From LMUY01 sp964657445 (GTDB lineage: Bacteria > Pseudomonadota > Alphaproteobacteria > Acetobacterales > Acetobacteraceae), in assembly GCA_964657445.1 (NCBI GenBank), contig CAZZVB010000246.1, positions 1 through 5,762 on the forward strand: a stretch of 5,762 nucleotides of DNA, in the 5' to 3' direction. The notes beneath the pieces were generated by a model. That model was not told where the DNA came from and searched no databases. It saw only the letters and a program-made list of their open reading frames with translations. Shown here piece by piece: positions 1 to 5,762 of this stretch. Made by a program: the position numbers and the translations under genes. Each line of letters begins with the position of its first letter. The first letter of the stretch is position 1.

Positions 1-14
1 GACGATGATGAAGG

Positions 15-1613
15 TCAGGCAGAGGCAATCGTCAACTGCGTGAAATCCTGATACCAGCTTTGCGCCTGCACGAACCCCTGCACGTGCGGACTGAGCGCGC
101 GTGGGTTCAGATCGTGCACCACGAACAGCCAAGGCGCGTCATCGACGATCAGCGCGTGCGCCTGGGTGATCAGTGCGTCGCGCGGGCCGGGGTCGAAGGT
201 GTGGAACGCTTCCGACAGTAGGCGGTCCACCTCCGGGTTACGATAGCTGCTCCAGTTCGATCCGTTGGGCGGCACGGCAGAGCCGTGGAAGTTGAGGAAC
301 AACTGCGTCGGGTCGGAGATCGGCAGACCGTGGTTGATGGCGTCGCGCACCGGGCCTTTCGGCGCATCGGCGGCGCTGCGCATAGCGGTGAGCACGCTAT
401 TCCAGTCTGCGACTTCGTACTCGACTTGCACGCCCAACTCGGCAAACCCCTGCTGCACGAACTCCGCCATCGGCCGCGGGACCATGTTGCCGCTGCCCGC
501 GGTGGGTAACATGATCTTCAGGTGCAGCGGCTTGCCAGGGCCGTAGCCGGCCTCCGCCAGGAGCGCTTTCGCCTTTACCGGATCGTAGCTGTAATGCTCC
601 TTCGGATCGCCGAAATACTTATAGCTGTCCGGCCATGGCCCACGTGCCGGGATAGCGGTGTTCGCCAGCAACTCGACCATGCCGTCACGGTCCACGCCGT
701 AGTTCAGGGCTAGCCGAACCCGCTTGTCCTGCAACGGCGACTTGACCGTGTCGTTGGCGTGCCAGGCCCAGACATGCGGGTAGGGCTTCTTCACGATCTG
801 GAAACCGGCGCCGCTCAGCGAGTTCAGCGAGTCGGGGGGCGGATACTCCACCCAGTCCACCTGGCCGGAGCGGAGTGCGGCGACGCGCGTGCTCGGGTCG
901 GGGATCGGGCGTAGGATCATCCGATCGATCTTCGGCACGCGGCTGCGGTCCCAGTATTCGTCGTTGCGCGCCAGCTCGAACGAGACGCGCGGCGTGCGGC
1001 TGATCTGCTTGAACGGCCCGGTGCCGGAGGGCGCGTCCTGGAACGCCAGCCAATTGCCCATCTTGGCAAATTGCGTCGGGCTGACCATGAACACGCGCGA
1101 CAGCAGATACGGCAGCATGCTGAAAGGCTCAGCCGTCCACAGCACGAAATGACTCTCGTCCAGCTTCTCGTAACGCATGACCTGGGACGTGTAGGTACGG
1201 TAGCTCAGCGCCTGCGCATGGTCGAAATGCGGTGCCTTCTCATTCAGGTGCCGGTCGAAGTTCCACAGGATGTCTTCGACCTTGAGCGTGCTGCCGTCGT
1301 GGAACTTCACACCCTGGCGCAGGGTGAAGATCCAGCGCCGGTGCTCGTCCGGATCGATGTGCCATTCCGTTGCCAGACCTGGCGTAAGATCGGCGAACGC
1401 GTCGGTTTTGGTGAAGTCCCAGTTCACCAGCGCGTCGTAGATGGTGTAGCCGGCGAAGCGCCCGCCCTCGCTGCCATTGTCCGGAATGCCGCCCGTAGTT
1501 GGCACGTCGGTGGTCGTCATACCGATCCGCAGTACCTTCAGGCCTTCCGCCCGCGCCGGAACGACGCCGGCCAGGGCAAGCCCGGCCAGAAGCTCCCGCC
1601 GACGTACGATCAT
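15..1613 (-). CDS. ABC transporter substrate-binding protein, family 5 (dipeptide/oligopeptide type), Tat-like signal
   Basis: Periplasmic receptor of a peptide/nickel/opine-type ABC importer: it captures a solute and hands it to permeases encoded elsewhere. The 532-aa length is normal for the family. The N-terminus has a twin-arginine-like n-region (RRRELLAG, residues 4-11), a short hydrophobic stretch and a probable cleavage site after ARA (residues 20-22), so export folded via Tat is likely. The family-5 core lies at about residues 81-121, with the hallmark GVKFHDGS (101-108) followed by VEDILWNFDR. Further family landmarks are SGTGPF (196-201), ALRSGQVDWVE (246-256) and the SYDPVKAKALLAEAGY block (342-357). 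The start is the ATG that overlaps the upstream amidase stop (ATGA, 1610-1613). No clear Shine-Dalgarno precedes it, so translation is probably coupled to the amidase. No in-frame ATG or GTG start was seen in the eight codons upstream that I read. The family call is firm; the ligand is unknown, and the operon suggests an amide or peptide-like compound. Confidence 0.93.
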   Translation of the reverse strand: MIVRRRELLAGLALAGVVPARAEGLKVLRIGMTTTDVPTTGGIPDNGSEGGRFAGYTIYDALVNWDFTKTDAFADLTPGLATEWHIDPDEHRRWIFTLRQGVKFHDGSTLKVEDILWNFDRHLNEKAPHFDHAQALSYRTYTSQVMRYEKLDESHFVLWTAEPFSMLPYLLSRVFMVSPTQFAKMGNWLAFQDAPSGTGPFKQISRTPRVSFELARNDEYWDRSRVPKIDRMILRPIPDPSTRVAALRSGQVDWVEYPPPDSLNSLSGAGFQIVKKPYPHVWAWHANDTVKSPLQDKRVRLALNYGVDRDGMVELLANTAIPARGPWPDSYKYFGDPKEHYSYDPVKAKALLAEAGYGPGKPLHLKIMLPTAGSGNMVPRPMAEFVQQGFAELGVQVEYEVADWNSVLTAMRSAADAPKGPVRDAINHGLPISDPTQLFLNFHGSAVPPNGSNWSSYRNPEVDRLLSEAFHTFDPGPRDALITQAHALIVDDAPWLFVVHDLNPRALSPHVQGFVQAQSWYQDFTQLTIASA

Positions 1614-3919
1614 GCCAATGGCCCAAAGGTCGGCGGCGGCACGCGCCGCATGGAGGCGCCTTCGTAGGAGGAGGCTATTTGCAGCAAGACGTCCTCCTTC
1701 CCGGGTTCGGCACGGAAAACCAGCGAGAAGGGAAGGCCGGGCGCCGGTATCGCCGTTGGCGTGTCCGATAGCGTGGGCACGTAGCGCGTGCGGTCGGCGC
1801 TGAGCGTGAACACCGGGTCATACACCGTGGTCACGTAGCCGGCCGGCACCAGCATCTCCGTCAGCCCGGCATTTGGCCCATACATGGACTCCGGCCGCAG
1901 ATTGCCCGGCGTGCCTGGTTCCTGCGCGCCGCCGATCTTGCCGGGGGGCAGCGGCGTGTGCAGACGCACCAGCGCGTCGAGCTTGTTTTCCAGGATCACC
2001 ATCATGTCCACCCGCCGCAGCAACTCGCGCAGCATAATGCGCTCGTTCACGCCCTGGCGGCCGTCGAGTGGATTGCGGGGATCGGTGACCTCCTCCCAGT
2101 TTTGGAACGCGGCGCGCTGGTCGTCGCCCCAGAACTTGGACCGTGCGTTAAGCGACGCCCAATCGGCCAAGGTTTCGGTGACGCCGAGCGCCTTCCAGTC
2201 CGCGGCCCTGCGCATGAGGTATTGCGACAGGTGGAAGCGGAACGTAGGCGCCAATTCCTGCTGCTGGATGGTTGCGATATCGAGGTTGGCGGGCGGCGGG
2301 ATCGTGCCTTCGGCGATGCCGACCAGATAGTCCATCGGCGCCAGGTTTCCCGTGCCGAATACGCGGCCGGGCACGAACTCAGTGGGAGTGATCGCCGCCG
2401 CGAAGTCCTTGAACAGCGGCGTGCCGTCGGGCGCTAGGCGAAACAGGATGTCGGGCATGAAGACCGGCACCAGCTTGGCCAAGGCGCGGCGGAAGCTGGT
2501 GGTCATCTGCTCCAGCTCCGGGTCCGGGGTCCAGGCCGCATCGCTGGACTCCACCAGTGTCGCGCCCAGCTTGCCGCCGAGCACGGCCTTGATCTCCGCC
2601 GCCGCGGCCGTCGTGATCGGTTCGACCAGCTTGAGGCCGGGGTTCAGCATCGACTCCCGGATCACACCGATGCGCAGGCCCTTCAGCGATCCCGGCTCGC
2701 CGGACCGCACGTGCGACGCGTAGGGCGTCGGCAGCACCGTGGCGCGGGGCACGGTGGTGTAGGGATCGCGCGGGTCGTAATAGCCGTTCTCCGCGTCCTT
2801 CAACGCATCCAGGATCTTGGCCGCGTCACCGATCCTGCGCGCATGAATGCCGCTGCGGTCGCAGTAGATGTCGGCCCCGATCGCGCCCCCGTCGAACCCG
2901 AGCATCGCCTTGTGCGGCAGGATCAGCGCCACCGCGTTGTGGTTGGACGGGCCGCGGCAGGATGCGCGCGTCTCCTCGCCCAGGCTGGCCATGACCAGGT
3001 TGGTGCTGACCGATAGCGCCGAACCCGAACTGGAACCGAGCGAGGCGGAGCGGGTGGTGTCGTACGGGTTGGACGGATTGCCCGCCCAGGTGCTGCGCTG
3101 GTAGCCAAGCGTGGAGGGCAACACCTTGTCCGGCGCGTGCCGCCCGCCTGGGTCGCCGGCGCGGCCGTTATATTCGGTGTTCACCGCCTTGGCGAAGATG
3201 ATCGCGCCTTTGCGCCGCAACTGGTCCACCAGGATGTGGTCGCGCGCCGGGGCGTCCATGTCGTATGCCGCGTCCCCGCCGCCGGTGGAGCGCATGTCCT
3301 TGGTGTCGAACGGGTCCTTGAACGAGAACACGACGCCGTACATCGGCATCGCCTTCAGGTCGGGATCGCGGCCGTATTGCTCGTCCAGCTCCGCCGCGCG
3401 TTCCAGCGCGTCGGGGTAGTGGCGGAACACCTCGCAGGCCGGTGGCGCACCGGGGGGCAGCGGCCCGGCGGAGGGATGCCGGTCGAACTCGCCGCGGCAG
3501 GTGACCGACCGTTCGCCGCGGATGTTCAGCGTGCCCAGCGCGTTCACCTGGCCGGCGTCGGGCATCCCCGCAATCATGCCGAATTGCTGCTGCACCGCCG
3601 GGTCGGAACAGGTCGGCTCCATGCGGCCGAATTCCAGCGGCGGGCCGGCGTATTGGTCCAGGTTGGGCAGGATGTCGGACGCGGGCAGGGTTCGCGTCGG
3701 GAATGTCAGCGGAGTGCCGCCCCGGATGACGCCGGGCGCTTGCGGCACGTCAGCGCCGTCCTCGGTGACCAGCATGCTAGCGACGCCGTTATAGGCCCGC
3801 ACCCGTGCCAGATAATGCTCCACCACGGCGACGCAGGTTGTGCGGCCGTCCCGGATTGCTTGGTGCAGGCCGTCAATCGTTGCCTCTTCGAGTTGGAAGG
3901 GGGCGAATAATCCATCCAT
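1610..3919 (-). CDS. Long-form amidase-signature (AS) family amidase
   Basis: Predicted amidohydrolase that cleaves a carboxamide to a carboxylate plus ammonia or an amine. No signal peptide is visible, so it should act in the cytoplasm. The AS core is recognisable. FSFKDPFDTK gives the catalytic Lys201. GSSSGS (295-300) gives the cis-Ser296. EETRASCRGP (315-324) gives the nucleophile Ser320, 24 residues after Ser296, as in fatty acid amide hydrolase and peptide amidase. The C-terminal AS strand-helix end is present (LPFSLVFRAEPGKEDVLLQIAS, in part, about 729-750). At 769 aa it is much longer than the usual 450-550. Extra sequence sits at about residues 60-170, before the Lys motif, and at about 440-650. 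The glycines usually preceding the nucleophile (TGGS) are replaced by Arg-Ala. The ATG start has a GAGGA Shine-Dalgarno; the next in-frame Met is residue 49. It is the first gene of an operon with the binding protein, behind a candidate sigma-54 promoter. Substrate unknown; an amide ester hydrolase or amidotransferase-like role cannot be excluded. Confidence 0.92.
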   Translation of the reverse strand: MDGLFAPFQLEEATIDGLHQAIRDGRTTCVAVVEHYLARVRAYNGVASMLVTEDGADVPQAPGVIRGGTPLTFPTRTLPASDILPNLDQYAGPPLEFGRMEPTCSDPAVQQQFGMIAGMPDAGQVNALGTLNIRGERSVTCRGEFDRHPSAGPLPPGAPPACEVFRHYPDALERAAELDEQYGRDPDLKAMPMYGVVFSFKDPFDTKDMRSTGGGDAAYDMDAPARDHILVDQLRRKGAIIFAKAVNTEYNGRAGDPGGRHAPDKVLPSTLGYQRSTWAGNPSNPYDTTRSASLGSSSGSALSVSTNLVMASLGEETRASCRGPSNHNAVALILPHKAMLGFDGGAIGADIYCDRSGIHARRIGDAAKILDALKDAENGYYDPRDPYTTVPRATVLPTPYASHVRSGEPGSLKGLRIGVIRESMLNPGLKLVEPITTAAAAEIKAVLGGKLGATLVESSDAAWTPDPELEQMTTSFRRALAKLVPVFMPDILFRLAPDGTPLFKDFAAAITPTEFVPGRVFGTGNLAPMDYLVGIAEGTIPPPANLDIATIQQQELAPTFRFHLSQYLMRRAADWKALGVTETLADWASLNARSKFWGDDQRAAFQNWEEVTDPRNPLDGRQGVNERIMLRELLRRVDMMVILENKLDALVRLHTPLPPGKIGGAQEPGTPGNLRPESMYGPNAGLTEMLVPAGYVTTVYDPVFTLSADRTRYVPTLSDTPTAIPAPGLPFSLVFRAEPGKEDVLLQIASSYEGASMRRVPPPTFGPLA

Positions 3920-3927
3920 GGCCGTTG

Positions 3928-3932
3928 TCCTC
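3928..3932 (-). promoter_or_regulatory. Shine-Dalgarno of the amidase gene
   Basis: On the minus strand GAGGA lies 8 nt upstream of the ATG at 3919, a normal spacing. It supports this start over the overlapping out-of-frame ATG at 3915. Confidence 0.7.
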
Positions 3933-3952
3933 GAAGCTGCGTTCGCTGGCTA

Positions 3953-3969
3953 AGCAAGGGGCAAGCCAA
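3953..3969 (-). promoter_or_regulatory. Candidate sigma-54 (RpoN) -24/-12 promoter for the amidase operon
   Basis: On the minus strand the bases read TTGGCTTGCCCCTTGCT. Against the sigma-54 consensus YTGGCACGRNNNTTGCW, 11 of the 14 specified positions match. The essential GG-N10-GC spacing is exact (GG at 3967-3966, GC at 3955-3954). The predicted start of transcription is near 3942, leaving a leader of about 23 nt that contains the Shine-Dalgarno. No convincing sigma-70 -10 box accompanies the TTGGCT at the same place. This is sequence matching only. The element sits in an intergenic gap at the right distance and orientation, which strengthens it. Confidence 0.6.
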
Positions 3970-3990
3970 CTCTGTCGCGGCTTCGTTCGA

Positions 3991-4000
3991 TACCTAGGTA
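3991..4000. promoter_or_regulatory. Perfect 10-bp palindrome, candidate operator
   Basis: TACCTAGGTA is a perfect inverted repeat in the divergent intergenic region. It is centred about 52 bp upstream of the predicted sigma-54 transcription start and about 50 bp before the 4047 start codon. The symmetry does not extend beyond 10 bp, and there is no loop, so it is a dimer-binding site candidate rather than a hairpin. TACC/GGTA half-sites recall those of some NarL/LuxR-type response regulators, but the regulator cannot be named. Confidence 0.35.
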
Positions 4001-4046
4001 GTTTCCGAGGGTCCCCCGCCGCTCGTTCGCCTGCATAGCATGGCAG

Positions 4047-4271
4047 ATGATACAGGATGACGATCCGGTCTTGCTGATCCGGGAAATGCTCGAGATCGGC
4101 TGGGACCTGCACCGGTTCACGTTACAGGGCAGGACGTTGACCGGGGCCGATGTCGCGCACGAGGATCTGCTCGACCGCATGGAAGACGATCTGGACCGGC
4201 TGGTGGCGCTGCTGGGCGATGCCAATGCTTCCCGTGCCTTGATGGCGCGCTGCCTGTGGGCGCACGGCTAA
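4047..4271 (+). CDS. Small acidic hypothetical protein (74 aa)
   Basis: I do not recognise this protein. It is 74 aa, rich in Asp, Glu and Leu, has no lysine, and carries a net charge of about -8. The middle and C-terminal parts (about residues 38-68, HEDLLDRMEDDLDRLVALLG and onward) look like one or two amphipathic helices, possibly a small helical bundle or dimerising protein. No signal peptide, membrane segment or Cys/His metal motif is seen. Codon third positions are strongly G/C, like the neighbouring real genes, which favours a true gene over a chance frame. Against it, no good Shine-Dalgarno precedes the ATG, and a stop lies in frame at 3999 with no alternative ATG, GTG or TTG between. 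It stands alone between the divergent amidase operon and the second binding protein, on the same strand as the latter and 104 bp upstream of it. Confidence 0.55.
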   Translation: MIQDDDPVLLIREMLEIGWDLHRFTLQGRTLTGADVAHEDLLDRMEDDLDRLVALLGDANASRALMARCLWAHG

Positions 4272-4363
4272 GCGCTGCTCATGGACGAACGTGACGGAAA
4301 GACCATGGATGGACGCAGCAGGGCCAATCTTGCTCAATGCCTGCGCTTCCTGATGCTCTGACC

Positions 4364-4367
4364 GGAG
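4364..4367 (+). promoter_or_regulatory. Shine-Dalgarno of the second binding-protein gene
   Basis: GGAG (within CCGGAG) ends 8 nt before the ATG at 4376. This supports that start, which also gives a complete Tat-like signal peptide. Confidence 0.65.
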
Positions 4368-4375
4368 TTGGGCCT

Positions 4376-5762
4376 ATGCCGACCGTCACCCGCCGTGCCG
4401 TGCTTGCGGGAGGTGCGGCCGCTGCCGTCGCCCCCGCTATCACCCGGGCCGCCGCGCAGACCACCCTGCGGTTCTCGCCGCAACAGGATCTGGTGGTGCT
4501 CGACCCTGTCGCGACCACCGCCTACATGAGCCGCAACCACGGCTATATGGTGTTCGACACGCTCTACGGCATGGATGCTCAATTCCAGCCGCAGCCGCAA
4601 ATGGTCGAGGGCCATACGGTCGAGGCGGACGGCAAGCTCTGGACGCTCACGCTGCGGGACGGCCTGAGCTTTCATGACGGCAGCCGGGTGCTGGCCCGTG
4701 ACTGCGTCGCCAGTATTCGCAGGTGGGCCAAGCGCGACCCGTTCGGCGCCAGCCTGATGGACGCGACCGACGAGCTGTCGGCGGCCGATGACCGCACCAT
4801 CCGCTTCCGCCTGAAACAGCCGTTCCCGCTGCTTCCGATGGCGCTCGGCAAGGCCGGGGTCCCGGTTTGCGCCATGATGCCGGAGCGGCTGGCCAACACC
4901 GACCCGTTCAAGGCCGTCACCGAAATGACCGGCAGCGGCCCGTTCCGCTACGCCGCCGAGGAGCGTGTGCCGGGTTCGCTGAACGTCTATCGCAAGTTCG
5001 AGGGTTACGTGCCCCGGCCCGGCAATACCCCCACCGGCTGGACGGCGGGGCCGAAGGTCGTGCACTTCGACCGGGTCGAGTGGGCCTATATCCCTGACCC
5101 GGCGACGACGACCAACGCAACGCTCAACGGCGAGGCGGCCTGGCAGGAATACGCCTATGCCGACCAGTTGCCGATCCTGCGCCGGGGCAAGGCCGTCACG
5201 GTCGCAGTGAATGACAAGACTGGCTTCGTCAACATGATCCGTCTGAACGAACTGCAGCCGCCCTTCAACAACCCAGCGATTAGGCGTGCCCTATGGTCCG
5301 CCATCGATCAGGACTCCTTCATGCAGGCGGTCGTCGGCACCGAGGACACGTCGCTGATCCGCAACCCGCTTGGCTTCTTCGGCCCCGGCACCCCCATGGC
5401 CTCCGGCGCCGGGCTGGATGCGCTGACGTCCAAGCGCGACCCGGACCGCGCCAAGCAGGCGCTGAAGGATGCCGGTTATCGCGGCGAGACGGTGCTGCTG
5501 ATGGTGCCGTCCACCTCGCCGGCGCTCGCCGCGATCGGAGAAGTCGCGGCCGATATGTTCAAGCGCTGCGGCATGACCGTGGAGGTCTACTCGGTCGAGT
5601 TCAACGCGATGCTGTCGCGCCGGGTCCGCAAGGATCCAGTCGCAGATGGCGGCTGGAGCGCCTACGTGACGAACTGGGTCGGGCTCGATTGGCTCAATCC
5701 GGCCGGCCACATCTCGCTGCGCGGCAACGGTGAGGCGGCGGCCCCGGGCTGGCCCACCTCCG
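4376..5762 (+). CDS. ABC transporter substrate-binding protein, family 5, Tat-like signal (partial, 3' end cut by window)
   Basis: A second periplasmic receptor for a peptide/opine/nickel-type ABC importer. 462 codons are present with no stop; about 60-80 residues are probably missing, judging by the usual 520-540 aa. The N-terminus carries a twin-arginine-like motif (TRRAVLAG, 5-12), an alanine-rich h-region and a likely cleavage near RAAA-Q (24-28). Family-5 landmarks are LWTLTLRDGLSFHDGS (88-103), TGSGPFRY (185-192), the domain-crossing WAYIPDPATTTNATLNGEAAW region (236-256), NNPAIRRALWSAIDQD (298-313) and DPDRAKQALKDAGY (355-368). It aligns with the minus-strand binding protein only at the family motifs, so the two are not recent duplicates and probably bind different ligands. 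A good Shine-Dalgarno precedes it. Transporter permease and ATPase genes are expected downstream, but this is not visible here. Confidence 0.93.
   Translation, partial: MPTVTRRAVLAGGAAAAVAPAITRAAAQTTLRFSPQQDLVVLDPVATTAYMSRNHGYMVFDTLYGMDAQFQPQPQMVEGHTVEADGKLWTLTLRDGLSFHDGSRVLARDCVASIRRWAKRDPFGASLMDATDELSAADDRTIRFRLKQPFPLLPMALGKAGVPVCAMMPERLANTDPFKAVTEMTGSGPFRYAAEERVPGSLNVYRKFEGYVPRPGNTPTGWTAGPKVVHFDRVEWAYIPDPATTTNATLNGEAAWQEYAYADQLPILRRGKAVTVAVNDKTGFVNMIRLNELQPPFNNPAIRRALWSAIDQDSFMQAVVGTEDTSLIRNPLGFFGPGTPMASGAGLDALTSKRDPDRAKQALKDAGYRGETVLLMVPSTSPALAAIGEVAADMFKRCGMTVEVYSVEFNAMLSRRVRKDPVADGGWSAYVTNWVGLDWLNPAGHISLRGNGEAAAPGWPTS

Noticed and set aside
1..14. Start of a permease gene on the minus strand after the first binding protein
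   Set aside because: Only 14 bases remain and no ATG (CAT on plus) occurs there; the reading of a hydrophobic stretch in one frame is too short to call.
1666..1674. Strong Shine-Dalgarno-like AGGAGGAGG on the plus strand
   Set aside because: No start codon follows at a useful distance, and it lies inside the oppositely oriented amidase coding sequence.
3137..3910. Long plus-strand open frame (257 codons) antisense to the amidase
   Set aside because: It lies wholly inside the amidase, which has family motifs and catalytic residues. The antisense translation is Arg/Val/Gly-rich with no recognisable domain, a typical shadow in high-GC DNA.
3940..4029. Three copies of CGTTCG (3940, 3984, 4024) in the intergenic region
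   Set aside because: The shared core is only 6 bp, spacings are unequal (44 and 40), and flanking similarity is weak; chance is likely in GC-rich DNA.
4040..4060. ATG at 4040 opening a 6-codon frame just ahead of the 74-aa gene
   Set aside because: It stops after six codons and has no ribosome binding site; no support for a real leader.
4122..4337. Minus-strand 71-codon frame overlapping the 74-aa gene
   Set aside because: No Shine-Dalgarno or family resemblance; the plus-strand frame fits the codon use of its neighbours better.
4310..4342. Sigma-54-like element on the plus strand upstream of the second binding protein (TTGCT near 4330)
   Set aside because: The GG to GC spacing around CTTGCT is 8 or 9 instead of 10, which sigma-54 does not tolerate. 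The alternative with correct spacing lacks TTGC.
4334..5065. Minus-strand open frame (243 codons) antisense to the second binding protein
   Set aside because: The opposite strand encodes a clear family-5 binding protein; the antisense product is low-complexity Arg/His/Gly-rich.

Overview
The window is high-GC DNA with dense, strongly GC-ending codons. It carries two family-5 (dipeptide/oligopeptide-type) ABC solute-binding proteins with Tat-like signal peptides. This fits an alphaproteobacterium; the Acetobacteraceae/Rhodospirillales or Bradyrhizobium-like groups are plausible. The taxonomic call is an inference from style, because no rRNA or marker gene is present.

Left part (15-3919, minus strand): a two-gene operon read right to left. 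First comes a very long amidase-signature enzyme (769 aa). A family-5 periplasmic binding protein (532 aa) follows, its start codon overlapping the amidase stop in an ATGA. Only 14 bases remain past the binding-protein stop, so any permease and ATPase genes would lie outside the window.

Middle (3920-4375): a regulatory region between divergent units. On the minus strand there is a good match to a sigma-54 (RpoN) -24/-12 promoter at 3953-3969, followed by a Shine-Dalgarno and the amidase start. A perfect 10-bp palindrome at 3991-4000 lies just upstream and is a candidate operator. On the plus strand there is a small acidic hypothetical protein (74 aa) and then a 104-bp gap containing a possible 26-codon upstream reading frame.

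Right part (4376 to the end, plus strand): a second family-5 binding protein of a different subgroup, cut by the window edge after 462 codons.

The simplest reading is a nutrient-scavenging locus. Binding proteins deliver a peptide-like or amide compound to ABC importers outside the window, and the cytoplasmic amidase releases ammonia or an amine from it. A sigma-54 promoter would suit control by nitrogen status. The substrate cannot be read from the sequence. I see no mobile element, CRISPR array, RNA gene or clearly new defence-type system. The least ordinary points are the sigma-54 element, the palindrome, and the amidase's altered nucleophile loop and large insertions.
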